Of a stretch of 64,000 bases of DNA, positions 34,660 to 46,639 are shown piece by piece. Position 1 is the first letter of the stretch; each line of letters starts with the position of its first letter. This DNA is from Nectonema munidae (Eukaryota > Nematomorpha > Nectonematoida > Nectonematidae). A model generated the notes under the pieces. It saw nothing but the letters and a program-made list of their open reading frames with translations. It was not told the origin of the DNA and did not search any database. Position numbers and translations under genes: made by a program. The stretch lies in the NCBI GenBank assembly GCA_030549495.1, contig JAUIRK010000976.1:186001-250000 (forward strand). The letters run 5' to 3'.

Positions 34660-35720
34660 TTAATAAGTTTTTATAAATATTTTTAATGTTACATATATAT
34701 TTCAACTATGCTGAATTCAGTGGTGATGTCCATTTTTTTTTATCAAAATCAATCAAACCTGTCAAAAAATTGATTTATATTTGACAGCTCATCTCAAAAA
34801 GAAACTTTTTATTTAAATAATTATATAAAGCCTTTTACGCATGTATACCCATTTTCAAATATGCTGAATTCAGTGGTGATATTCATTTTTTTATGAAAAT
34901 CAATCAAACCTGTCAAAAAATTGATCTAAATGTGACAGCTCATCTCAAAAAGGAACTTTTTATCTAAATTAGTATATAAAGTTTTTTACACATGTATACC
35001 CATTTTCAAATATGCTGAATTCAGTGGTGATATTCATTTTTTATGAAAATCATTCAAACCTGTCAAAAAAGTGATTTACATATGACAGCTCATCTCAAAA
35101 AAGAAACTTTTTATCTAAATAATTATATAATGTTTTTTACACATATACACCCATTTTCAAGCATGCTGAATTCAGCAGTGATATTCATTTTTTTTATAAA
35201 AATCAATTAAAGTTATCAAAGCATTGATTTATATATGACAGCTCATCTTAAAAAGAAACTTTTTATCTAAGTAATAATATAAAGTTTTTTACACATATAT
35301 ACCCATTTTTAAGCATGCGTAATTCAGTGGTGATATTCATTTTTTTTTATAAAAATCAATCAAAACTGTCAAAAAATTGATTTATCCCAAAAAGCAAGGA
35401 TCAGGCACGGTTTTTTGAATTAGAGAATTACGTTTAATAGAAAGTATAGGGAGGTGATGAAGTTTACCGTGTATGGCATTTTACACACATATACCCATTT
35501 TCAAGTAGGCTGTGTTTACTGGTTATATTCCTTTTTTTTTTTATAAATATTAGTCAAACCTGACAAAATAATTTAAATATGACAGCCCATGTCAAAAATG
35601 AAATTTTTATTCTTTTAAAGTTTTTTATACATTTCAAGTATGCAGAATTTAATGGTGATGTTCATTTTTTATGAAATCAATAAAACCTGTCAAAAAATGG
35701 ATTAAACCTGTAAATCAATG
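34660..35720 (+). repeat. Satellite A: seven tandem units of ~152 bp
   Basis: The block around ATGCTGAATTCAGTGGTGAT recurs with starts near 34708, 34861, 35012, 35163, 35315, 35507 and 35640, mostly 151-153 bp apart. The 192- and 133-bp gaps reflect an insertion and a deletion in the last units. Each unit also holds AATCAATCAAACCTGTCAAA, TGACAGCTCATCTCAAAAA and TACCCATTTTCAA. A poly-C tract (34636-34648) precedes the array. The last units have private variants (TGTGTTTACTGG, AGAATTTAATGG) that reappear in the inverted copy at 61260-61740. Confidence 0.9.
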
Positions 35721-36075
35721 TCAAATATATAAACATAAAAATAACTTCTACTTGCAGTATTTCTCTGGTAATTATTTTCTTAATTTATTTAATAAACCAA
35801 CTTTAGGTGTTTAATTCACTCAAAATATTTCATTCTACAGTAACTTATGTAACTCGATAGGACCTCCATCTTTTTGGCTACAAATTCGTTATCGGCTCGT
35901 AGTCTCTACGTCATATTATAATTTACAGTATGTAATTTTCGTATTCATTCTATGATGATCCATTCTTGGTAGCTCTTTTTTCATTAGAAATTTATATTCT
36001 TCAATGTGTGTTCGAAAAATTTTTTATAAGGATAAAATTACTTTTTTCCTCTCTCAAAGCATTCTGATTAAAGAA
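35721..36075 (+). repeat. Segment joined to satellite A, duplicated inverted at 60888-61250
   Basis: Contains AATAAACCAACTTTAGGTGT, ATAGGACCTC, TTTTTGGCTACAAATTCGTT, GTAGTCTCTACGTCAT, GATGATCC and CTCTCTCAAAGCATTCTGAT, all found in reverse complement and mirrored order at 60888-61200. Homology stops at about 36072 on the left and 60888 on the right. Confidence 0.88.
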
Positions 36076-36600
36076 TCTTCTTGATGATCTTAGACTTTTT
36101 TATTAGTATCGTGTATTTTATTATCAGGCCTGAATATTTGATTGGCATCTGTGCCATTTTTGATAAATCTGACCTATTCTAAATTTTCAGATTTCCTACC
36201 CATCTTAGCTAAATGTTAATTGTAATCCTAGATGATAAGCTATAGATTTAAATATTTTTCATTTGTAAAAGAGGAACTTTTTTTCACAGTCAAAATCTTT
36301 TTTGAAGCATCTAATATTATATAATTAAACCACTTCCTAGTTCATTAGAACATTGTAGATCTTCCATTTAGTCAAGATACATATTTTTTTTAATTATTTG
36401 TTTTGATCACATGTTCTCTTTTCAATTAGTTTTCAACTTGGTTCCTTCTCTCATACAAATTTTCAAAAGATTTTATAATACTTTTGTTTTTTTAATAAAT
36501 ATTTCATACTCAAGATGATTGTAGAAAGTATCATAAACCAAAATATACAAAAAAAAGGTATACTTTTACTATATACCTAATATGCAGCCATTTTTTGAAA
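36076..36600. other. Spacer between the A segment and satellite B
   Basis: AT-rich sequence with no clear repeats or coding pattern. It is not seen in the inverted copy on the right. Confidence 0.5.
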
Positions 36601-37960
36601 TTTTTTTACAGAACTGATTTTCAGGCATACATTACTAATTCAATTGCCACTTCGAGATATTTTTTAACCGTATTATCTAAAATCCATTACAGAAATAAAA
36701 TAAGCATAGTCGATTTGGTATAAAACAGATATTTATTTTTTTGAAAATATTTTTGAAGACAGTATCTAGAAGTAAACCGCAAATCTGATTCAAGCTTCCA
36801 GATATTTTAAAACCATAAATGCCAAACCTGAGTCAAAAATGAAATAAGCATCTTCCGTTTGGCATAAAAACAGATATTTTATTTAAATTTCAAAAATATT
36901 TCTGTAGACATTAGACGTAAATCGAAAATTTGATTGACACTTTCAGACATTTAAAACCTCTAATTGCAAAAAATGATTTCAGAAATAAAAATTATCATGG
37001 TCGAATTGGTATAAAAACATATATTTCATGTAAAATTAGAGAGAATATTTTGGGATATAGTTTTCAGACATAAACCGCAAATTTGATTGACACTTGCAGT
37101 AAAACCTCTAAATGTGAAAACTGTGTTCAGAAATGAAATCATCATGATCTATTTGCTATAAAAACAAATTTTAGAACTAAACGTAAATTTAATTGATACG
37201 TATATGTATTTTCAAATTCAAACTGCAAAAATTGAGTCCATAAATGAAACTAGCATGGTTGATTTGGTATAAAAACATATTTAATTGTAAAATTTGAATG
37301 AATGTTTTTGGAGACAATTTTTAGATGTAAACCGCAAATTTGATTAACACTTATAGCTATTTTCACATCCTAAATGTTAAAAATGAGTTCAGAAATGAAA
37401 ACAGCATGATCGATTTGGTATAAAAACAAATATTTCATGTAAAATTGAGAGAATATTTTTGGAGATAGCTTTTAGAAGTAAACCGCAAATTTTGACTGAT
37501 ATTTTAAAACTCTAAATTTGAAAAATGAGTTCAGAAATGAAAACAGCATGGTTGATTTGGTATAACACATATATTTCATTGTAAAATTTGAATGAATGTT
37601 TTTGGAGATAATTTTTAGAAGTAAACCGCAAATTTGATTGACACTTATAGGTATTTTCACATCCTAAACGTAAAAAATGAGTCCAGAAATGAAACAAGCA
37701 TGGCCGATTTAGTATAACACATATATTTCATTGTAAAATTTGAATGAATGTTTTTGGAGATAATTTTTAGAAGTAAACCGCAAATTTTATTAACATTTAT
37801 AGGTATTTCCAGACCTAAATGTAAAAAATGAGTCCAGAATTAAAAACAGCATGACCGATTTAGTATAAAAACATATATTTTATGTAAAATTTGAAGGTAT
37901 ATTTTATTAGGTATATTTTTGATCAATCAAAATTTTGATTGACATTTTCTAAAAAGTAGC
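36601..37960 (+). repeat. Satellite B: about nine tandem units of ~150 bp
   Basis: The block GTAAACCGCAAATTTGATTG recurs with starts near 36771, 36918, 37071, 37178 (shortened unit), 37327, 37478, 37621 and 37773, with a degenerate unit before 36771. Usual spacing is 141-153 bp. Units share ATGAGTCCAGAAATGAAA, GATTTGGTATAAAA and GAATGTTTTTGGAGATA. The sequence is unrelated to satellite A despite the same period. Apparent 61-62 residue frames on the minus strand are by-products of the repeat. Confidence 0.9.
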
Positions 37961-38597
37961 CTTGATTATTGAAAAAATTAAATATATAAAGTGTTATGCG
38001 TTCCAAACTGTATATAATTATAAATTTTCAGGGTATTATATAATATAGATCCTAAGTTATAATGTTAAGTACAGATAATGTCAAAATTTTGCTGAAATGA
38101 AATATAGGATTTCATTTACAAAGCTTTCATTTATACTTAAATATGATTAATTTCTAGAACTATTTTAAGATGTCCTCAGACTTAATTTTAAGTTACTTTT
38201 AATCAAAGATATTATAATTAAAAATAATTAACTTTGAACTTTTTTTAGACTTTGAAATTATTTTGAAGAATCATAAAAAATCGGCAATAGTTGTCAAAAA
38301 CTTAATTTTTTTCAGCGGTATCTTTCATAAAAACTCTTATTTTTGGGCGATGAAGCGCCGAAAAAAGCTTAGCCGAAACACTGCTCTCTACTATAAAGTT
38401 TTATTTTCCCAAGATCCTAAGCAATGAGAACGAGATTAAATCTAAATGTTTTAAGTTTTCTATTTTAGTTGAACAGAGTAATTTCACGTAGAGATATGAT
38501 CAAGTTTTTACTATTAAAGGCGGGCGTGGAGATAACACTTTTGGAATAATTGATCTAGATAATTGTAGAAGCAAACGTTATGACAATGATAGATATA
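37961..38597. other. No gene seen
   Basis: AT-rich flank of satellite B. A GC-richer patch near 38345-38390 (GCGATGAAGCGCCG) is unassigned. Confidence 0.45.
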
Positions 38598-39012
38598 TGT
38601 AGGGGAAACGTGGACGGAGATTTTGGCCAAATGATGTTTTGGCCCGGACATTATGGCATTTGTTTACGGATGTTTTGGTTAAGAAAATTTCCAGGGTACG
38701 ACTTTTTGGGCAAATTTCGTTTTGGACTAGTCTTAAACTTGTTACTAGAGACCTTTATGACAAATAGGTTTTTCGAATAGAGGTTAATATGTTGACAAAG
38801 AACATATCCAACACAATGGTTGTTGTAATAAAATAAAAATATATTTAATGTAATATAATATTAATATCAAATGAACAAAAACCAGATAATAAGTTTAACT
38901 AAACATTAGTCCAAAACCATATTTGGTCAAAGATCCCACCCTGAAAAAATTGGTAGCAAAAACGCCCAAGGCCAAAATAACCGGGCCAAAACGTCCGTTG
39001 GCCTCCTGCAAC
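38598..39012. mobile_element. Foldback element with long imperfect TIRs (GGCCAAAACGTCCG type)
   Basis: The left arm reads TGTAGGGGAAACGTGGACGG, TTTTGGCC and ATGTTTTGGCCCGG, with GTTTTGGACTAGT about 120 bp in. The right arm, read in reverse, gives TTGCAGGAGGCCAACGGACG, TTTTGGCCCGG, TTTTGGCCTTGGGCG and GTTTTGGACTAATG. The arms are ~130-150 bp and imperfect. The 66-codon frame at 38580-38780 is just the left arm and not a gene. The superfamily could not be set from the flanks. Confidence 0.7.
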
Positions 39013-39959
39013 AAAATGTAAAGAAATAAACTTATTAGTAGAGGAGGTTCGGAATACTGAAACTTCTTTAAATTTAGTGGGTTCAGTTAATCGTAAAATA
39101 ATGCGGGGAAACCTTGAAACATTTTGAGATTCTATAGCAAGTATATGCAGGTCATCAGGATCAACAAAGTGGTGGAACTCAGCTGCGTATCACACTCCTT
39201 CTCGAGGTCCACCTATAATGTGAGAAATTTGGAAAATCTGGAGATTATATTAGAAGTAACCTCCATTTTTACGTTCCTCCATACGATTATTTGTATTCAA
39301 TCTTTTAAATATTCAACTTTACCAACAGTTAGAAATTTTTATTAGTTAGAAAACAATTAGAAACTTTTTATTACAAATTCGATAATTTCTGGAATGAGTG
39401 TCAACAAACCTCCATTATTGGTATTTATTCTACGAAACGTTTTTTAAGAACTTGATTTGAATTGATAAATCCATCACGCACCAGAATTTTGCTCTTTAAA
39501 ATTTAGTTTGTGAATCTTGAACGATTTTTCAATATTTTTTGGAATATTTTGCAGCAAGAAATTTTATTTTAAGAACTTTATGTATTTATTCTTCTCAAAA
39601 ACATTTACCTTTTATTTCTGTGGAATAAACACTTATTTTAGTCGAACCATTGATTAAATAAACACTTTTGATAAAAATTTTGACAAAGAGAGAATACTTT
39701 TTTCATAAATATGTCAGAGAGTATTAAAATGTATTCCTTTCTCAAATATATTGATCTCAGGCTGTGTCCAGATATCCTTAACCAAACTTGTATCGGATAT
39801 ATGTGGTATCATTCTTTTTTCCCAATTTAAAATTTGATTATTTGTAAATAAATATAATAGTATTATTAGGGATAAAGACACCAAATCACACATACAATAA
39901 TCTGATACTGATCGCTTTCAATCAGGTTAGAAAGTTTTCTAAGAAAAATGCCTCCCTTT

Positions 39960-40219
39960 ATAACTCAGCTTGGAATCCTATGGCAAAAGGGCCAACACCT
40001 AAAGCAAACGGTAGAATTATTACCCTCCTGGAAAACGCCTTGTGTGCTCTTTGGCCAAGAAAACTGGAATGTTATAAAAAACTGGGTTTATCCTTCGAAG
40101 CATTCAATGTCAATATCAGCATTGCTGAGGCTTGGTTTAATAATGTGAGACTTTTGTTTGCGAGTTTCGTGAAAAATTGGATGAAATGGGAAATGAAGCA
40201 AAAAGTCTTTGTTAGTTAG
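39960..40219 (+). pseudogene. Unidentified open frame
   Basis: One frame runs YNSAWNPMAKGPTPKANGRI, LENALCALWPRKLECYKKLG and SIAEAWFNNVRLLFASFVKN to a stop at 40219. The composition (Trp, Cys, balanced charge) is more protein-like than neighbouring DNA. No motif or family is recognised, no start or splice site stands out, and no neighbour gives context. It may be a transposon fragment. Confidence 0.25.
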
Positions 40220-43200
40220 ATGAGCAAGAATATTCATCAAAAAGTTACGCAGTAGAAAAAATCGTTAGAAAATGTATGTTGACTCGAAGCAGAAATAAGT
40301 CATGGATCAAGAAATTTTCGTATCAATAGTTTTTTAATTAATTATTTATCATTCACAAATTACTTCAATGTTCAATGCAACGTCGAAGAGCTTATCAAGA
40401 GGTATCAAATATCTTTGTGTTTATAAGGCAAATGAAAGAAAACGATCTTTTGATGTTGAAATAGGCTGTTTGTTTAAGTGAGTGCATCTTTTCTAAGTTG
40501 GCATTCGTACTCGCTCAACTTTGTCTCAAAAAAGTGTAAGCCCATAACTATGCGATCAAAAGAAGGCGGTCTTTCTTCGTTGATGATGATATTTGAAAGT
40601 TTGAGTGGAGAATTTTGTCATGGTTTTAAAATATTAAAATGGCATATTGACTTGTAAGTTTTTTCTTAAAATTTAAAAACTCATTTTACTTTCCTGCAAC
40701 ATATTTCTTATATTGGAAGCGTTCACTACAAACATGAAGATTTTCAACTAAGTGCTTGCGTACTAAAGGCGAGGCGGTAATGTCGCAATAAATATTTTAT
40801 AGCTTATATTGTCAATTTAAATCGAGTAGGAGTTTCCAGAGCAAATTGTGCTCCTTAGTGGTGAAAATTATGCGAAGAAAGTGCCAAATGAAAAAGTTGT
40901 AATTAATTCACACCAAATAACTACCATTTCTTCTTGGCAACTCAATTTGTCTCTACTAAAACGGCATTAATTTCGTAACAAATAAAAAGATTTTCAAGTT
41001 AAAGCATTGGACAGAGCGCGATACAATTCATGATATATTATATTTTGTAAAATATGAAATAAAGATTGATATCATTTTAAAGTTTTGTTAATTCTCATTT
41101 CATCGAATTCACTAGAAAGTAGAGCAGGAGAATCCTGATTTCAAAGAGTTTTTCAATTAACTAAAAAGCTTACAAAACAGAGTAATATTTCAGATCACGA
41201 CTATAAACAATGAAACAAACTTGGAAGTTTTTTTCATTTAATAATTATTTTAATAAATAATAATATATCTTTAAAGATAAATATTTTTATGAGCAAATCA
41301 TAAAAATGTAATAATTTGAGTCAAAAAAAAATTTATTTATTGGAAAACTTTATAAAAATTCGCTTATTTATGTATTTATTATTTTACAAATTTAAACTTT
41401 TAAACAAAAGTTTTTCGAGCCGAGACATTTTGATTTTTAAAATGGCCATCGGGACAAAAAATGTAAAAACGAGACTCTCTAGGTCAAAGTGGGCGAACCT
41501 TTGAACATTCTTTTCCTTCTACCATATTAGAAAAGTAAGAATTACAAAAAAATACTCTACCTCTATTGCAAACTGACTCACATGTACACTAGATTATTTC
41601 TTTCATGCCAAAAACAAACGCTAATATAACGGGAAAAAATTAAAAAAAGTTATAAAAAGTTAATTGCTGAGAATATTGAAATCAAAATCGATCGCATAAA
41701 AAAGTTACACCCTACTTCCATTTACGTAGCTGTGAAGATTCTTCATTGGCATGCCATTTTTCTATTTGTAAGTAGCTTATTTGTTTCCTTTTATTATGCT
41801 ATTAAAACAAATTGACACGAAAAATTGCAAATCTTTTTCTTCTGTAGTAAAATTTTAAGAGATGAAGTTTTTGATTTATTAATTCTTGGTTCTTTAACAT
41901 TGGCACATAGGAATGTGGATTTATCCTCCACAACGATTTTAGGCTAAAATTGAAGCAACTTAACGACATGAAAATATATAAGAAAATAGCATGAAGATTT
42001 AAGTTGAGTAACAAACTACAAAATTAAACCATTGCTTAAATTGCGCTATTCAAAATAGCAAAATAAGTACAGTGTACTATTAAACGTATAGGATTAACGC
42101 CATCTACACACAAATTTATGTTTACGTTCGTTTTTTCATGAAATTATATACGCTATACAAATATATACTTTAATCATTTTTATTGAAAAAGTATGCCTTT
42201 TTAGTTGAACTTCTTTGTTTTATCTCTATTTTTAAACATTTTTTTCATTTTTCGCCAAAATGCTTATAACGAAATATAATAAATTGAGATATAAGGATTC
42301 TATGTTTACTTTGACTCATATAACAAATATGATTGTGAAGTATTTATTATAAAAAAAATTTCCAAAAGTTTTGATATAAAATTTTGGAATGTATTTTACA
42401 TATTTTTTTGCATTTCTTTGTACCAAATTTTATCTAAACACTCTTTTCTTGATCTTGTTTAAGAACTATTTAGAACTTGGCTTGAGGTTTGCGATGTAAA
42501 ACTTAAATCAATAAAATACTTGATCCACTCTTTTCATCGCTAGAAAGTACTAAACGTTTTAGAATGCTATCACATCGAAAATAATTCTGATCTTCTAAAA
42601 TCTAAACCAAGAGTATACATTTTTCATTTTAAGGTGTAATGCTTTTTAGAATCACTTTGGTAAAAATTTAATAGGACCTCGTTTTTTAGGGTCCTAGATT
42701 TTAATGATTCTAGATTTGCTAACAATTTTATTGAGTCCAAAATTTCTAAAACTTTGAAGAAATTTCCTCATATACTTTTCTTATAGCCAAGATTTTGTCA
42801 TTATGGTATTGCAATTCATTATTGACAAAAAGACAAATATACATAAGTTGGAATTCATATCATGTCTGATACAACAACAGAAAAAATTTTATATCTTTTC
42901 AGAATGTCCCATTTCTGATCTTTCTGTCATCTGATATAAATTATAGAAGCAAAATATGAACGATCTTTTATTTCAACTTTTTCATTGCAGTATTTTAGAC
43001 TAAGCATTGAGCTTATTTGAGCTGAAAGAAAAAAAGAGGATTTTTGGAATATTTACAAAAATAAAAACTGAAATCGCTGTATTGATATTTGGTTTTGCGT
43101 GGCAATATAATTTATGCAATAAAAATATGCGATCATGAATATATAGAGCTAGAAGACATCACGGATACGGTTAGGGGTCGTTTATCCATGAACAGTCTGC

Positions 43201-46200
43201 TCCATAAGCCGGTATACATTTAAAGACAAGAAAAAAGACGAAGGGACAGATATGAGTGGCTTTTGAAAATTCACATTCATCATAGAGTTCTACTGCTGAC
43301 CTCATTCATGTGATCATCACACTATATACTACTGATCACGATTTTTTTTCCAATATCACAAGCTCTAGCCAACTTACTTACACACGCTGCAACTCGATGT
43401 ATGATGAATGGAGGCTGTATTATATCTTGAAAAACTTATATGAAGAATTTACATTTAAAATTTATACAGCAATTTCATACTATAATACTAGAATTTCATA
43501 CTATAATTTCAGTGAAAAATGAAATGTCCAACATCTATTAATCAAAAAAATTTGGCGTGAACATTTTTTATATTTTATCCAAATATTGAGAAAAAAATTC
43601 ACGATTTTAAGGGGAAAATGTGTTTGAAAAAAAATATTGTGTGATGATTAGGCTCAAATAACAATAAAAAATTGGGCAAATTTATAAATTATCTCAAAAA
43701 TATCAAAGGCAAACGTTCCAAACTCTAAAGGGATGAGCAAATAGTAAATTAAGATTCATATAAATAGTTCAAAACTCATCTTTTTTTCATTTACTTTTAA
43801 AATAATCAAAAAAACAAAATCGAAAAAATTAAAACGCATTTTAAGCTTCAGGTTATCATTCTCCACTTTCTCATTTTTATATTTTAAATTATTTTTGAAT
43901 AGCGTAATTATTTAAATTTTTTATGTTTTAATTTCTATTACGTCTTCTTTATGTGATTGACTAAATGATATACACACATGAATAAAATTGTATAATATAT
44001 TTTTCTAAAATGAACACATATTTTTTCTGGTAACAAAAAAAAGGGCTCAATGATAACGAAGATTCAAGAAGATTAGGAAAAACAAGTAAAATGAGTCCTA
44101 AAAGAAACAATGCATACATCAAAGATGCACATCTCAAAATTTGAGGATGGGGGTTTCTGACACATATGTGTTGAATGTGGTAATATAAATTAGCTTATTT
44201 GTAAATAGCATTCAAATTACAATAAAGATAACAAATAGAATAATTTGTAGTGTTTTAAAATGATTTTGGTAATTATCATAAAATCATCAATGGGAATCAA
44301 GTCTTTCCTTATTCAAAACTTTTGGACTTGCTCTGTCAAAATCTTTGTTATCTTTATTACAACAGCATGATATTCTTAAACGGAAAACTAATATGTATAT
44401 TGGGTATAAAAAGAATATCCAATCTTTTTTGTCAAAGAAAAAACATAAAATATGGGATTATGATTAAAAAAAGTTAACATTTTTTTCCAAGCCTCTAGTT
44501 TTGTCACAGCTTTCTTTTTTAGGACCATCGGGTCTTACAGACATATTTCTAATGCTCATAATCAGAGTCGTACCATTTGCTGAATTTGCGTTCCCAAAAA
44601 TACTGAGTAAATTTTAAATGATATGTGGATAATTCATTTTATAACAAAGGCTATGAAGATTGAAGAGTCAATAAAGTCAATTGTTGTATATACATTCAAG
44701 AAAAGACTCATAAACAATTTTTTATATAATGTGTAGAGGTTTTTTGTAACTTTTTTAGGTCAATAAAAGTCTATTTTTTTTATAAAGTCAATAAAATTAA
44801 TTTTTTTCAACAAGTCAATAAAAGTCGATTTGTTAAGTCAACAAAAGTTTGCTTTTCATTAAATGATTAACTGGGTTATTATAAGGTTTTACCTATTTTA
44901 TGCATTTATAAAAAAAGGTTTATGCGTTTAATATGAAGAAGACCCCATTTCAATTTTCTGAATTATATATCTTTTTTATAATATTTATTAGACTTGTTTG
45001 TAGATTTTCGATATTACTTTTCTTGTTTTAAAATTAAGTCATAGAATGAATATTTAAAATCTATTTTTTTCATTAACGCCCACTTCTTTGTTGTAGTAAT
45101 GCACATTTGAGCTATATTTGATCAGAGGCAGTAATGTAGCCAATCGTTTGAATAAGAACCCATGCATTTTTGAGCGAGGCAAATATTTTTTATACCACAT
45201 AACTATATAAGAGCTCTATAATATAAAGCCTAACATGTTTATCCCACGAGGCCGACGAAAAAGGGGGCAAGGAGGCTAGGCCCCCTGGGATTTAATTTGC
45301 CCATCTGAAACTCCTTTGAAATATATAAATGTATACACCTTCTTATATTCCCGGCCCCATTTAAATCCGTTTTGCCCCCTCGTCTTGATCAGTTTTGCCC
45401 CGCCCACCGTACTTGAAGTGTGCGACGGTGCTAATTTAAACAATCAAATCTTTTATTTGAAAAATCAAATAAATAGCATCTTTATCCTTAGAAATTCGTT
45501 TTAATGTTTTAGTTTTTTTATTAAGATTTTTTAGAATAGTTGGCAATGTTTTTATACTTTGCTTAAAATTTTTGTTAATAAAACTTAGTACAAATAATAT
45601 CATTCTCATGTAATTTTTAGAGTATAACTTAAGGTTTGGAGTAGCTAATTTATATAAATTCAAAGTTTGTAGAATATTTCTTTTTATTTATCTTTATTAT
45701 CTTATTTAAATCAAATTAATTCTTTAAGGTATTTCTACTACGGCTTTTTCAAACTCTTGAAATACTTGTGCAATGTTGTTTTTTTTATTTGTTAACTTGC
45801 TAAATAAACTCTTTCTCTCTCTCTTCCAAAAATTTTAAACCTTCAATTTCTATTTAAAATTGCCAAATTTAAATTCACGGCTACATACCTGTTAGTTCAT
45901 AGACCCATATCCTAAATAAATTTCCAAACAATTTACTTTACTGACTGAATATATGTGTGTGTAGAATATGAAGATTTAAAGCAACAATTCATTTAGTACA
46001 GAGTAATCAATCCACCTAACTAATTGATTTGATATGAACCATGCTTGTTGACAATTAGTGAGATGAGAGGCTGAGAAATATCTTTTAGCTCCTAATCAAT
46101 ATTGCATCGGATAATGGGGTTGTCGAATAATCTGCTTTCGGATAAATGAGGTCTGAATGTATTACCAATGAGTCCTCCAATACAACCCTTTCCATACGAT

Positions 46201-46639
46201 CTTTAGAAGACAAAGACATGTTTAACCTTCGAACAGCAAATATAAAATCGGTTAAACCAAAAATTCAGCTCCCTAAAGGTTCACAAAAGAGATCATTTTT
46301 AGTCATGGTAAAAAACCTTTACTTGGTTAGAGTACAGCGTATCTTATAGACTATGCAGGTAGATTGTGACCATCCGCTTCAATAACTGGTAAATGGCAAT
46401 AAGGAGGGATAAAGACTTAATTACATCGGATGAGTATATATCATTCTATATGAATGATTTTGTTCCCTTGTTGAACTTGAAGAGTTGTTCACAAACTTTC
46501 TAAAAAATTTCGGCGAAGTGGTCTAACTATAATTTTCTTAAAAACTCGGTGTCTCACTTAAAAACATAAAATCAACATATAAACTACTATACAAAAAAAT
46601 CGACACCATTGTTTATTCGAAAATTGTCTGAATAATCCA
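40220..46639. other. Gene-poor stretch; minor repeats only
   Basis: Six kilobases of AT-rich DNA with no supported gene. At 44665-44860 a degenerate minisatellite repeats AAGTCAATAAAAGTC with spacing of about 25-29 bp in its densest part. At 45240-45430 a GC-richer patch contains GGGGGCAAGGAGGC and two TTTTGCCCC motifs, probably part of an unidentified transposon. Confidence 0.5.

Noticed and set aside
34660-35720. Regularly spaced repeats that could suggest a CRISPR array
   Set aside because: Units are contiguous ~152-bp satellite monomers with no unique spacers, in animal DNA with spliced genes.
37472-37697. Two 61-62 residue minus-strand frames with repeated sequence
   Set aside because: They fall entirely within satellite B and repeat with its period.
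38580-38780. 66-codon plus-strand frame
   Set aside because: It coincides with the left arm of the foldback element.
45240-45430. GC-rich patch with TTTTGCCCC motifs as a gene end or CpG promoter
   Set aside because: No coding frame or transcript signal; it resembles an unidentified transposon fragment, but both ends could not be defined.
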